Positions 11,005 through 23,892 of a stretch of DNA of 64,000 nt are shown here, one piece after another. The notes under the pieces were generated by a model, which was given only the letters and a program-made list of their open reading frames with translations, ran no database searches and was not told the origin of the DNA. This DNA is from Datisca glomerata. Taxonomy: Eukaryota; Streptophyta; Magnoliopsida; Cucurbitales; Datiscaceae. The stretch is taken from contig QANY01000011.1 in the NCBI GenBank assembly GCA_003255025.1, positions 208,136-272,135 of the forward strand. Direction: 5' to 3'. Within the stretch, counting starts at the first letter, position 1. The number at the start of each line of letters is the position of its first letter. A program made the position numbers and the translations under genes.

Positions 11005-13162
11005 TTAAGATAAATACACTTGGACACCAGCAGTTTTCATCATCTGACAAACTGGGCAGACACTTACGAAACCATTACAATCTTTACACAAACAAAGATG
11101 TCTACAAGGTATAAGCAAAATGGATACCTCCTTTGCCTTGCATGCTTTGCATACCATGTGCTCTTTCAAGCCTTGATTATTAGTCAAAGACTTCGCATTT
11201 CCACTAGGAATGTTAAGGTAATTATTTGGGTCGATGAACGAGGCAGCATCATCCACTTCACTATCCCCAAATCCTTCCTTCGCTTGATCAGCACCCTGTG
11301 AGATTGCATGCTGAAGATTGCTCTTCAGGACGTTTACTACAGATTCATTGTATTTTGCTCTGTAATGCCAATTCTGGGCTTCTGTAGCCACCTGCTTAAT
11401 TCTCTCGACCAATTCTCTGTTTTTCCGGTTCATGTTGTCTATTTCAAGATCTTTTTCAAGTAGCTTCTTGCTGACGCCTTTCTCCACAGCTCCAAGGAAA
11501 GAAGCCATTTGTCTCTGCTTCATTTCCCTTATGCCTTTTGCCAACTGTTCCTCCTAATTAGAGTTACCAAGATTGTTTGACTCAATATTCTTTATATTCA
11601 TGCGATGGCAATAAGTAATATGCTGTGGTAGTTCATCTATTATTACAATGACTAAGATCAACATGAAAGAGACTAGAATCGACTTTTTTAAGTACACATT
11701 GATCATAAAAACTGGAAATCCTCATATATGCACAAGTATTACTCAATGAGGGAGACATACCTGTATTTTGATATACTGATCAAATTCTTCTTTCTGCCGA
11801 TCAAGCTCAGTCCTAATATTATCCCCGAGTGAGAAAATAATTGAAGGTGTGGCCGTCATACTTCCACTTGCAGAAGTAACAGAGGAGTTGTGTTCATCAT
11901 CATCATATGACAGCCGTAATCCCGTTGACACAGGGTTTGGATTTCTAATGCTAGCTGAACGATCAGCTTCATCTTGACAGATATTATAGTTTAAGGAAAT
12001 CTGAATTTTCTGCTGCCTTGAAAAATCTTCCATTTCCTTTGTACGTTTATTGGGCCGAAGCATGGGAGTATTTTGCTCGTTTCCAAAATAACTTACTTGA
12101 TCAACATTACATCCATGTGGTACTGCAACATAAATTCAAAATTCATTAATCTAAGACGAGCAACTAAGGGAAATTCGCCAAGATTTGCAAAATTGAGGGA
12201 TCATGGTTCAGACTTCAGAGATTTGAAAATAACCAACTACTCATGATCAATTCTACCTACCAACCTACAAACATGAACCACAATTATAATTTCAAGTTAA
12301 TTTTTAAGGGCTATACATTACATCTCATACAAAAAGAACGTCTCCTCTCCACTACAAAATTCAATAAGCAATAACCAAATCTCATCCAAGTCGGTTAGAA
12401 TCATCTTCCTACGACAGTCTCATTTTCGCTTTGAATCATAGTAATAAATGCTAGCACACTCGGCACTAGTTAAAAACTAAGTATATATGTAAGTATAAGA
12501 TAATAAAAGCGCATAACATGTATATGCTATAGAAATTCTGAACAGATATAGGATGAAGCATGCCTTCTAAACTGAAAGTGAAAAATGATACATGCGATCT
12601 AATAGTTATGTATTTCTACACTCAACCAAAAGAACACAACTAGAGTCCGTACCCACAGGAAATGTACATCTTACATAATAGTATATAACTAAGGAACTCA
12701 ACAAGCCATAGACAACTGAAAAGGGTCATACTTCATAGCAATAACGACAACATATGTTATATATTGGTCAAAAATGTACTCTGAATCAGAGAGCTGACCG
12801 AGTTAATAGCATAGTATTATAAGTGACCATGTTCATGATTATTACATGTGCAAGGTGACCTATACAGAACATTTTTAACGTAGATAGATGTCAACACTCA
12901 ACACAATGGAAAAATGATTACTAGCAGGTGGTAGATTTTCAGCACTTCACTTCTTCTGAGCTTCACGTCATCACTACATACCAAAGACGGGAATAACTGA
13001 TTTAATTTCACAAAGACAGCAACGTGATTTGCTGAGAAAGGCGGAAGGCAACTTACAATTTCCAAATAATTGCAGTTGATTTGAAGCATCAGTCTGATAC
13101 TGCATTCGATTTTCATCCAAGAAAACTGGAGGCATTGGATTACCATTGTTGCTGCCCAACAT
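11005..13162 (-). CDS. BOI/BRG-type RING-finger E3 ubiquitin ligase, three coding exons
   Basis: Minus-strand coding exons are 13162-13057, 12122-11761 and 11553-11005, with GT-AG introns and phase kept, giving 338 residues. The N-terminus (MLGSNNGNPMPPVFLDENR, then NQLQLFGN) and the block YFGNEQNTPMLRPNKR are typical of this plant family. A coiled-coil-rich middle follows (LDRQKEEFDQYI through the KLLEKDLEIDNMNRKN region). The C-terminal RING (C-x2-C ... PCRHLCLC ... CPVC) covers roughly the last 50 residues and all zinc ligands are present. Related proteins include BOI and BRG1-3 in Arabidopsis, which ubiquitinate partners such as the MYB factor BOS1, damp cell death and repress gibberellin responses with DELLA proteins, and petunia SBP1. 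It is probably nuclear or cytosolic. Which paralogue this is cannot be decided here. Confidence 0.93.
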
Positions 13163-14510
13163 TTCCTTCGAATAAAACTATTAATCTCTGAGTTCAAACT
13201 TCAAAGGCTTCTTGAAACGTAATGACAGTGCAAATCCACCTGAGAATAGGATGAATATTTGCAATTATTCTTTTAAGTTAATATATGAACTTTGACAAAA
13301 AAATAATATTTGAAATTATCATGAGGGGACAACATCCAGAACAACAAATCTAAGAATACTCGATAAACTGCTGAGTTGAAGCAGTGAGCAGATTTACAGG
13401 CATTCATATTGCATCCTTAAGAATAAATGCTCAGAAAATGAGGAGTCATAGAATCAAGTGATCAGGGAAGCCACCATGGCCACAAGCAGGTGGTGTGACA
13501 CGAGTGATTAATGATCGCCCAATACGCTTCCATACACTTCCACCCATTATTCCTAGAACACCTTCAATTTATAGAAAACTACGAGGCCAGGACTTTAGAA
13601 TACAGTGATTGGCGAGGAATGTTATAGATGAACATGTCAAGACTCCAATGACAAACTAAAAACATGCTTTAGTCACTGTGGAACAAATTATGCAAAGCAA
13701 CATACTAATTCATGGTATTTGCTTTTAAAAAACATCAGTTAAGAAACTGCCCGTAAATATAAACATAAATAAATATCATAACAAACAAATCAGACATACG
13801 CAACGAAAGTAAGCTCATGCAAGATTAATCTTCTTAGGTTTAGCAGTTAGCATTCAGATTTAAACCCCATACCACTTTCTAAAAGGAAGAAAAACATTCT
13901 AAATAGCCAGAGAACTGAACGAAAGTCAATATCAAAGATAAGGATATAGATAGAGAATCAGAAAACAAATATTTCAAGTTTCACACAACAAAGGTGAGAG
14001 AATCCTAAAATCAGAAAAGTAGTTGAGGAAGATCGCCACAAAGTTTGGTTTGACAGAGATTTTTTGAGCAATCAACAGTTATAGATAAAAATGAAAAATA
14101 TGATGAAATCTTCAAAAAAGATATGCATGATTGTAGCCAGATTCCCTTGGTGTTACACATTTACACTGCACAAGAAGTCTGAAACAGGAAAAAAATGACA
14201 AGCTAACCTCGAAAAGAGCCGTTCAAATGAAACCACGTTTAGATCCTGAAATCGCAAACGCCACAAAAACTCATCCACATACGGAGCAGGAAAAAAAGGA
14301 AAAGAAGAGGAGAAAAAATCATCCAAGCAAAAAAATACCTCAGAAATGCAATAACTTCTAAGAAAAATCGAGAAACATCTACGATCATCTAGGACTCTCC
14401 ATGAACCAAAAAAAATCCGATGAAGATAAATAGAAGAAGAGGGATCTAGGAAGGAGGGAACCGAAACCGTCGAGAAGAAGAATTATGAGAGAGAGAGAGA
14501 GTAGGGGAGG
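13163..14510 (-). other. 5'UTR exons and introns of the RING gene
   Basis: On the minus strand a CT-rich leader starts near 14510 and runs to a donor near 14341 (CTGAG|GTATTTT). A small second exon is plausible at about 14248-14210, ending TTTTCGAG|GTTAGC. An acceptor at 13240 (TTCTCAG) opens the exon that carries the start codon at 13162. Long introns in the 5'UTR are common in plant regulatory genes. The exon limits are my splice-site reading and need transcript support. Confidence 0.55.
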
Positions 14511-14893
14511 GGTGGAGTGAGAAAATTTATTGGAAGGAAATGGAAATGAATCAATGGTAGTGGTTACGCAAAAAGATTACCATTCAAAGCTTTTCATTAT
14601 GTGTAATTTCTTTTTCTTTTTCCATTGGTGTGGTGAAAGTGAAAATCAGAGAGAAGGAAGAGAAAATAAAAAATAAAAAATAACGGACGGAAAATTAAAG
14701 AGGGGATAGTGGACCCCACAGTTTGAGAGAGGGAGCAGTTATTCAGGATTCCCGCTCATCTGCTTTATTCAGGATCCCCCGTTTCATAAATCTTGGCTTA
14801 ATAATGCTCATCCACCCCCACCCCACTCCTGCCCATTCCCATCGCACCACTTCCCCACCCCACCCTCATCTTTCTTACCTATAAATACCACCT

Positions 14894-14894
14894 A

Positions 14895-14946
<52 letters not shown>
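14894..14946. repeat. (ATT)n microsatellite
   Basis: About 17 tandem ATT/TTA triplets, in the upstream region of the RING gene. Confidence 0.95.
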
Positions 14947-15703
14947 TCCAACCTTTTATCTTACTTAATCTAAAAATATATATATTTAATTGTAATCTCT
15001 GATTTATGTATTTAAAAAAATATTTAATTTCCAACCTTTTAAATCTATATTTTAAAAAAAATAATTAAATTAATTATACTAGAAGAACATTCTCTATACA
15101 TGTTTTAGTTTAATTTTTTTAATATATTATTTGTTTGATTTCTATCTAATATGAACTAAAAACATATTTTATTTTTTTATTAATTGAATTTTTAATATAT
15201 TATTTATTTGATTTCTATGTGATAAATGTACAGGGATAGGAATATTGTTGAAAGCCTTGAATAGTGTATTTCAAAATCTAATTCAATTACAACACATTTT
15301 AAAAGACTTTAATTGTGTTATATTTTATATATTAGTATATTTAGTATTTTATATAGTTACACAAATTTTAATAAAAAACAATAATTTTTTAACAAAACAA
15401 TTAAGATCAAGTTTAAAAAAAATATGAAACAAATTGTTTACCTTTAAAAATGTCAATTTTTCTTTTGTTTTTAGAGCACATTTCTACTGTATACTCTTTT
15501 TTCTTGAAAAATGGATTTTTTTTATAATTTCGTTGAATAATAATATATCAACAAATAAAAATAATAATAATATAGTATTGTTTTGATTTTACTCACATAA
15601 ATAGAAAAATGATATGGGGATAAACACATATCTTTTTAATTCACATAAAAAATAAGATTATAAGTAATAATCAAAGTTATAAATATAATATATTCAAATA
15701 AAT

Positions 15704-15730
15704 GTGCATCGCACGTGTGTATTGACTAGT
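15704..15730 (+). mobile_element. Helitron-like 3' terminus
   Basis: A short hairpin GTGC-ATC-GCAC (15704-15714) is followed 11 bases later by CTAG then T (15726-15730). Hairpin plus CTRR-T is the Helitron 3' signature. No matching 5' end was found in the right orientation. Confidence 0.35.
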
Positions 15731-15761
15731 AGTCTAAAAATGATTATCCTCTTCATCCCAC

Positions 15762-15779
15762 TTTTAATATATTAGTAGA
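15762..15779 (-). mobile_element. Helitron-like 5' terminus
   Basis: On the minus strand the sequence starts TCTACTAATATATTAAAAG, which resembles common plant Helitron 5' ends. It has no certain 3' partner. Confidence 0.3.
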
Positions 15780-16336
15780 AAAAATACGTATTTCGCACGT
15801 GTTAAACTAATTCAAACGTATGATTTGAAATTAATAATAACTATCTTAAAAACCTTGTTGTAATCTCTGAATACATTAGCTTATTTATAATCTTTAAATT
15901 GTATTATATGACATTTCTCTTTAAATAATGTAGAAAATAAATCTATTCCATCAATATGTCGTGTTCTTAAAAACTAATTATCAAATTAAGAGATAATTAA
16001 TATATAATGTCTTTCTCATATTTCATTTACGAATTTTTCATGTTCCCGATATCATAATTATTATAACATTTTTTTATTAGTTTCTAACAAAAAAATTATT
16101 ATTGATTTAAAATAAAATTATAAAATCTCAAATTTTATCTTGACGGAAATTCTTTTCTAACTTCATAATATCATAGAACTATTTAGTTTTACTACAATTA
16201 AAGAACAAATTGTCATTAATAAAAATATAATTTTATTATATGAATAAAATGGGAAACATGTGAAATACTCAAATTATACTATATTTAGGAGAGTATAAAT
16301 GGGTAAAAAGGGAAATCAAAATTTTCTCCCCTATAG

Positions 16337-16358
16337 AACTCTTTTAATATAGTAAAGA
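16337..16358 (-). mobile_element. Helitron-like 5' terminus
   Basis: On the minus strand it reads TCTTTACTATATTAAAAG followed by AGTTCTATAGGGGAG, a form often seen at Helitron 5' ends in plants. It has no certain 3' partner. Confidence 0.35.
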
Positions 16359-19336
16359 TTGAAGATTAATGAAAATAATTAAAATGTGAACTAAGGGAGA
16401 AACTTTGACATATTATGTCAATATGTTCTTCTAATAATCCTAATTGTATATTTTTTGTGTCCAACATACACATTTGTTGTTATTACCTTTTTCACCAACT
16501 ACTACAATCTATGACCAATATTTGACCCACCTAATAGCCATGAGCTTAACCAATACAATTTTTTTATCCGAAGTAACATTTTTTTGAAAGTATAACATTG
16601 TTTTAACAATAAAACAATATCACTTTTTTTAATAAAGAAGTATTTATTATTATAGTGGACACACAATATATAATTACATAATTACATTTATACAATATTT
16701 ATAGACAAAAGATAAACTTTTGCAATACAAATGAAAAAAAGTATATCAAAGTTTATAATAAAACATAAAATAGATAATTTAATTCTAATGACTCCACGTT
16801 TTCTTTTAATTTTTAAATCACGTTTGTATTATACACTCTTAACTTATTTTCCTCATACATAATGTTGTACAACAATTGGTTGTAAAAAATATATCAACAA
16901 ATAAATATAATAACAATAAAGTTATATTGATTTTATTCACATAGACTAGTATGGTATTAAATACATTTCTTTTTAATACATCTCAAACACAACATGATTG
17001 ATGTAGTAATCATAGTAAAAATATTATAAACTCAATTACACGTGCGTCATAAGTGCATTAACTAATTGTTTAAAAATGAGATATTGACAACATGTATACA
17101 AAACTTTTAGCAATTAAGTGCAGTTGATACAAAATGCTTGAGGAACATAATGGTACGAAATGAATAATATAAAGACTAAATTGAGCAAATTAAAACTATG
17201 AGAACTAAATTAAATTTGAGTTTGGGATGAAGGCTCCGTTTGGTATTGCTTTTAGGCGTTCAGTAAATCTGATTTTAATTATATTAGCTCATGATTTCTA
17301 CTTTTCTGCAGTAATTTCCAAAGGCAATTGAAGAATAGCTTTTAAATTCTGATTCCGAGAAAAAAGAAAAAGAAAAACTGTTGCATTTTTTAAATGAATT
17401 TTGCGACATTCTCATATCTGCTTATCATTATTTTATGATACTCAATTATCCTTCTTAATTAATACTTTTCCGTTCTTTCTCCTTTCTCTAAAACTTTACC
17501 GCTTCATTTAAAAAGAAAATAATTAAAACATTTTTCTTGTTAACTATCATGGTTATCTTTAACAGAGTGAAAATCATTTTTAAATAATTTTATTTATTCA
17601 TTATTTTATAATTTTTAAATCACGATTTGAATTCATTAATGGTGTATTATTATTAGTGAATTTTTTTTTCTCACAATTATGGTGTATATCTTAATGAGAC
17701 TTTTTACTTTTTTCTTCTTCTTAAATTAAATTTTATTTTGTAGACTGTATAATATTTTAAGTTACTTCATTTGTTAATAAATTATATTAGAAAAATTCAA
17801 TCATTTAAAAATATATATTATTAATTTATTTCTCACAAAAGATTAAAAAATAATATACTAAAAAAAGTATCATGTTGTGTCTTTTTCTCTACCTTGAGCC
17901 TCATATGGATCAAGATTCTCCCATGTTCTATGAAAAATGAAAATTTTTTGTTGAATTTGACGTGTTCATTTTAAGAATGGATGGCCCACGTTTAATCTTA
18001 GAAAAAAAACAGAAAAAATTAAATTAAAAACATTGTCTTGCCACCTCAACACATGTGCTGAGGCGATCAGGCCGTCTAGTTTTACATGTTGGGATCCCCA
18101 ACAGGAGGGGATCTTTTCCTCATTTATTTTTAATCTTACTACTTTTAAAAATATGGATATTTAGAAAACATTTCTTTGACAATTCTATCCATATTAATAG
18201 TCTTCCTAAAATAACCTTATGACAATTAATTTAGATTAAGTAATGAGGTAGTGACAGTAAATTGAGACAAATTAGTGAAATGGAAACAATAAGTTAAATA
18301 TATTTACGAAAATAATAATTACTAGTGAATTTATAGATCAATCATTATTTTATTAAATAATAAATTAGCCAAATAATCTCATTCAATATAATTTATTCAC
18401 TTCCTTTGACAAGTATTTGTTAAAATTTAGTTTAGCTAATTTCAAATTTAGTTAAGTTATAGATTTTTTATTTGACATAAAAATGAATTTGAAGTTTTTC
18501 AGATATTTCAATATGTAAAAAGTCCAAGCAAATGAAAAATTTTAAAGTGACTAAAAAATTTTGTGGCGTGGAATAATAGTATCAAACAAGAATATGAACT
18601 CTAAAATAAATTAGCTATTATTAACAACAATAGCTCTTCACATTCTAACTTCTCAATTGTTTGTGTATTCTTACATTTCAATTCTAATTCTTAAATGCTA
18701 ATTAATAGCTTAAATAATAAGATTGGATAATAAATATGATAAAAAAATATTTGAGAAAGTGCTACAAAAAAGTTCAAGAAAGTGTAATACTTGTATATCA
18801 TTTTAGAAGAAAAATAGTTTTTTTTTTTTGTAATCGACCTCAATATTTTTTTGGAATTTTTTGAAAGAATATACTTTAGATGCATACAAACTTAATAATT
18901 TTATAATAACGAAATATTAAATTATATATTATAAATTAAAATATTCATAATACTAAATTATATTATACATTATGACAACTTTTTAATGATGATATTTAAT
19001 CATATTATAATTTAGTTTAACGATTCATATTACAAAACTAATCAAATAAGTTCGAACAATTAGTTATTTTTATTTTTTTACAATTAAAATATGAGTACAT
19101 TTTATTATATAGATAATAATAAAGTATATTTATGACACAGAAAAGATTATATACGAATATATTGAGTAAATTAAATTTCTTGTTAATAATTGATAACTAA
19201 TTTTAACAAAAATAATCAAATCATAACTAAATTTAATTAAAAATTATTAATTATATGGACACATGACTCTTGACGGATAGTTGTGGCACATTATGAGGTG
19301 TCTATACCAAATATATATAAGATTTTTAAAAGATGT

Positions 19337-19367
19337 ACTAGAGAATTTGCACATGCGTTGCACGCAT
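19337..19367 (-). mobile_element. Helitron-like 3' terminus
   Basis: On the minus strand a perfect 6-bp stem (ATGCGT-GCA-ACGCAT, 19367-19353) is followed 11 bases later by CTAG then T. This fits the Helitron 3' end. No paired 5' end was found upstream on the minus strand. Confidence 0.4.
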
Positions 19368-22086
19368 AATATATACAACTATGATGAACTTTTAACATAA
19401 ATAGACGTATGATTGTGTGTTATTTGTACTTTCTTTTAATACCTAAAGTGTCTATTGATTGTCTATGTATAGCCAATTGATTCATGTGAGTTTGATATTG
19501 GATCCGTTGCGTATTTTTAAGACAATCGTGTCAAATTCCATGCTATCTAAAATAAGTAGCTAAAGAAATAATATGTGATTGAAACTCATCATTTGTTTTA
19601 ATTTGGTCTTGATATTTTAAATAAAATATTTGAAAAACTTTTCGTGTGATTTTTGTATTTTTATAATTAAGAATAACATAAGAAATGTCAGAGTAGTTAG
19701 CTTAGTATTGCCTCTCCAGTCTAAGCATTACTTATATATGTTATTGACAGATATAGATAATATAGTTATAGACATAGAATACAAAATACAAGATGTAATT
19801 ATGTAAATACGAAGACGTGATCATTAGAAAGCCAACCATATATCAGCGTGGGTTTCGGGCTCAAGCATTTATATCAATAGAATAATATTATTTGGAGTTT
19901 ATCATTTTTCAACATAAAAAGACTAAAATAAGAGATAACAAAACTCCAAAACGAGAGAGATAACACATGAAATATTTTCACCAGAAGACTTTATAGAGAG
20001 TACCAGAAAATTTAGTTTTTAGTGGATACAATAATGGCAAGAAGTATTTGTATTTTTCTAGAAAAAGAAAAACACATTTTCATGGTTTGCTTTATTATTT
20101 CTTGCACAAAATTTCTATTGAAATCGTTATCATCTGACATTCTGTTTCTTATAATATTTAAATTAAAAAATAAAATAAACAATTAATTTATATTCCTAAT
20201 TTTCTCTAAATATGGTTGGAAAGGCAAAAAAAGGGAAAAAAAATATTGAATTTAGAGAACAAATTTGTCAATATATAATTTTCAATAATCATCCATAAAT
20301 AAAATTTATTTTATATTTAAGATCACCATTCACTTTTTCCTTCGAAGTAGAACACCATTTACTTTCATCTTTGCATTAATTTGCATAATTTTTATCGTGA
20401 AAATCATTAGTGCGTGTCGTGGTGGTCGGTACGAGGTCTATTGACCAAAGTATTAAAAAAAATAAAAAAATGGAAGAAAGAAAGAAAAGAAGTGAAACAG
20501 TTGGGTGGCTTGGTTTGTGGTTTTTATTGGTCTTGGTCCCACATTACATTGTTTCTTTTGGCGGTTCAGCTAGCGACAAGCTCTGACGGAGTCGGACCAT
20601 GATTCACGGACAGAGGCCTTTTTTTTTTTGAAAATACGGGACATAGTTTAGATTTGATTTAAAGAGACGTTATTGTTTTGATTATTTAACGTCTCGTCGT
20701 TCATATTTGGACGATTAGTCCGTGAGAGTGTGGGAGAGTAGAGATTGCCGCAATTCTGCAACCAGTGCGCACTAGTTTTTCATTTTATAACCGTTAATTA
20801 TGTGACCCTAAGAATTAAAACCACGTCGCGTGAAATGTGCACCAATCAGATTATATTTTTGTTGTCAATGTTACACCATAATTGGAGAAGAAATTTACTA
20901 TAATTCAAACTCATTTCTCTAAAAATATTGTCAATGTCTTGAATCACGGTGTGACATCTGTATCTGAGGCGGCCTAAATGTAAAACAACTTAAGTTTGAG
21001 CCTAATATCCCACTTTTAAGAGGCTACAAATAAATTATTTTTCAGCTTTTTACTTCAAATTTTTTTTACTATGACTCTTACTTGAAGTGTGATGCATATT
21101 TATTAAGGATGCAGATTTTTTTATTCTTAGGGGTCGTTTGGTATAAGATTATGAGTAAATGATTTTCAGAATAAGATTGCTGGAATATGATTGTGAGAAT
21201 GTATATACCTGGAAAGTTAAGATTATTTTGTTTGTTAACACTTGAGAATGTTTCTGATTTAATGGTGAGAGTATTAGATTACTTTGTTTGTTTTGATGGA
21301 ATATGCAAATGGATGTTTTAGACATGGCTACTAAATTATAATTTTACCCTCGGACTAAAATATGCTTATGAATAATAATTACTTAATTATAATAAGATGA
21401 CCAACATGAGTAATAACAAAAATGTAGCTTTTACCCATGAATTTTTTTCGCATATACTTATTAATTTTTTGATCAAACCAGTATATTATGATACCTTGCG
21501 CAGATTTTCATCAAATATTGTCCATACAATTGAATCAATACCGCTCCAAGTGTATTAATGTAGTATAAAATTTACAATACAAGATAATAATTCTTAGAAG
21601 AAAATCACCCATGATTTTCAACTCAATAATCAATATTATAGTACTAAACTAAATTTCTATCAAATTTCTATCATGATAATAAGTAAAATTCAATTTATAG
21701 TTAGTCTAATATCAAAGCATGTAAACATAATATATTTTATAAAATATGCAAAAGATTGATTCTCAATGTAATTACTACATTTCCACACACATATGTTGGA
21801 TGTATTTACATGTGACTTGTCAAAAGATATGAAAAAAACACTCCTATGCATATCATAAATGCAACAATAAAAAATTTACCCTTGTGCACATCATACATGG
21901 CGTAATAATTCATCCATGTGCACAACAAAAAAACCTACACCTGTAAATTATTACAGGTGACATTACTTATACTATACATATCAAAATAGGTTCTGAAGGC
22001 TTCATCATGAAATCTACTTACTATGATTTCATATTATCGAGTAAATACTCAAATTGTACACATCATAATGAAGAATTGCTCATTTT

Positions 22087-22324
22087 TACATTTCTTGGCG
22101 AGGAATGCCTCATGTTGAAGAATTCTTCAGGAGTAGTTGGTTGATGTCCTTCCCTCCAATCATTCAAATGGTATCGTGCCCTCTGTATGGTGCCAAGAAA
22201 CCTTCACCATTGGTATATCCAGCATCACATAAGTAGTAATATCCTATTATCGGGTCAACTAATTAGGCTAGATAAAGCATCACGAAGAACTCTAGAGTCT
22301 GTTGCTAAGCCCTCCCATCCAGGT
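22087..22324 (-). pseudogene. Harbinger (DDE_4-type) transposase fragment
   Basis: On the minus strand the first part reads PGWEGLATDSRVLRDAL. After a frameshift and a stop it continues as LCDAGYTNGEGFLAPYRG and RYHLNDWREGHQPTTPEEFF to NMRHSSPRN. These are the conserved blocks around the second catalytic aspartate of PIF/Harbinger transposases. Similarity ends just before the expected VIERCFG block, so the catalytic glutamate is lost. Upstream coding sequence is replaced by the minisatellite at 22350-22945. It is a pseudogene. Confidence 0.85.
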
Positions 22325-22349
22325 AAGATATAAATACCTTGGAGAGTTA

Positions 22350-22945
22350 TCTTCTCTCCCTCCATCTCACCTCCAGTCCTCTCGACTCGAGTCTCGACTC
22401 TCCCACTCCAGCCTCCCTCAGATCATACCCTCTTCCTCTCCCTCAGTTCACGGGTCACGAGCCCTACCTCTCCCTCTCCCTCAGCCTAGTCCCTATCCCT
22501 CAGCTCATACTGCCTCTCGCCTCCTCTCACCTCTCCCTCTCCCCCAACTCAGACTGCCTCTCGCCTCTCCCCCTCCCTCAGCTCAGACTACCTATCGCCT
22601 CTCCCTCTCCCTCAGCCTAGTCCTTCTCCCTCAGATTAGACCCTCTTCATGTCCCTCAGCTCGGACTTCCTCTCGCATCTCCCTCTCCTTCAGCCTAGTC
22701 CCTCTCCCTTATATCATACCCTCTCCCTCTCCCTCAGCTCAGAGTACCTCTCGCCTCTCCCTCTTGCCTCCTCTCGCCTCTCCTTCTCCCTTAGCTCAGA
22801 CTGCCTCTCGCTTTTCCCTCTCCCTCTCCCTCAGCTCAGTCCCTCTCCCTCAATAGTCAGCCCCTCTCCCTCTCCCTCAGCTCAGTCCCTCTCCCTCAAT
22901 AGTCATCCCCTCTCCCTCAACTCAGTCCATCTCCCCTCTCCCTTA
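22350..22945 (+). repeat. Pyrimidine-rich minisatellite (CTCCCTCAG-based)
   Basis: About 0.6 kb of variable copies of a ~45-base unit built from CCCTCTCCCTCAG, CTCAGACTGCCTCTCGCC and similar blocks. Nearly every base is C or T on the plus strand, broken mainly by the CAGCTCAG steps. Long open frames in all plus-strand phases rich in Ser, Pro and Leu are a by-product of the repeat and not genes. Confidence 0.9.
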
Positions 22946-23501
22946 ATTTGCACATAAACTTTTGGAAGGTTCATATTTGGCATGAAACCATAACATATGA
23001 AAGCGATAAGCATATACACACACACATATGTCAATACAACAAAAATAAACCATATTCATCAAATCAAGCTACAACTTCTATAATATAGCAACATCTTCAA
23101 CCAACTTATAGCAATTTGATATGACAAAATATATACAGAATCTTTCTAGAGCTCCAACACCTTAAAGAGAAACTTCTTCCGACTGTCAATACGAATTTAT
23201 TGCTCAATCCTCAAGATCGAGTTTATTCATCTGGAATGAAAAAATCAAACCTCACATCAACAGAACCAAAGCTCTCTTCTCTATCTTTTTCATTGTTGAC
23301 AGTTTTACTCCTTTTTAAAAGCCACCTAGTTGCAGCCCTAGATTTATTGAAAATCAATTCTGATTTCAGAAATTAACTAGGTCTAGAAAAAAGCAGAGAG
23401 GAGAAGAAGAACGCTGCTCACGAAGCTCTGTAAAAACTCGCTTCGAGTTTTTGGCCTGTACAGAAAATGGAGAAGAGGAAGAAGGGCAGAACACAGAAGG
23501 G

Positions 23502-23514
23502 CAGAACACAGAAG

Positions 23515-23568
<54 letters not shown>

Positions 23569-23720
23569 CATGGGTCGCTGCTCGTGAGTGAGAGGGAGAG
23601 GGATAAAGAGAAGATAGACACGAACAGAACGAGAAACCTTCGTGATAGAGAGCTTACATGGGTCACTGCTCGTGAGTGAGAGGGAGAGGGAGAAGGCAAA
23701 CGCGAACAGAACACCCGTAA
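23502..23720 (+). repeat. (GA)n tract and flanking direct repeat in the Harbinger element
   Basis: GAAGGGCAGAACACA units (23480-23518) lead into an uninterrupted GA tract at about 23518-23563. After it, the block AGAGCTTAC(C)ATGGGTC(G/A)CTGCTCG and the following GAGGGAGAGGG segment occur twice (about 23561 and 23649), a direct duplication of ~85 bp. Confidence 0.8.
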
Positions 23721-23892
23721 TGGATATACCCCTCGATTTAGAGGGGTATCAAGATACCCTCAATGGAAGGTATCTTTACATTCTAGGAATATTTAAGCAC
23801 CCAAAAAATTTGAACCAAACAAAACAATCTCATACTTGCCATCACTTTGTAGGCATATTGCTTGATATCACCATATACCAAACGGCCCCTTA

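Larger units (their letters stand above)
14950..21126. other. Long AT-rich intergenic stretch without a recognisable gene
   Basis: About 6 kb of AT-rich DNA. Frames are short, and none shows a domain I recognise. The only structure I can support is a set of Helitron-like ends (15704-15730, 15762-15779, 16337-16358, 19337-19367), a hAT-like edge near 17228 (GCTCCGTTTGGTATTG) without a partner, and two small palindromes at 18044-18103. It is probably eroded transposon sequence. Confidence 0.55.
21130..23889 (-). mobile_element. PIF/Harbinger DNA transposon, degraded
   Basis: Terminal inverted repeats GGGGTCGTTTGGTATA (21130) and, from the right end, GGGGCCGTTTGGTATA (23889 reversed) differ by one base. 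They are flanked by TTA on both sides (21127-21129 and 23890-23892), the 3-bp duplication typical of PIF/Harbinger. A transposase remnant on the minus strand at 22087-22324 confirms the family. The element is about 2.76 kb but much of its inside is a pyrimidine minisatellite and GA repeats, so it is dead or non-autonomous. Confidence 0.88.

Noticed and set aside
17224..17260. hAT-like MITE end GGCTCCGTTTGGTATTG
   Set aside because: No inverted partner end or 8-bp duplication found within the next few kilobases.
20414..20602. 62-codon frame starting at an ATG
   Set aside because: Lysine run from an A-rich tract followed by a hydrophobic stretch; no homologue recognised and no gene context.
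22302..22957. Overlapping long plus-strand open frames rich in Ser, Pro and Leu
   Set aside because: They arise from a C/T minisatellite that lacks stops in several phases; no domain, no start context, and all phases are open together.
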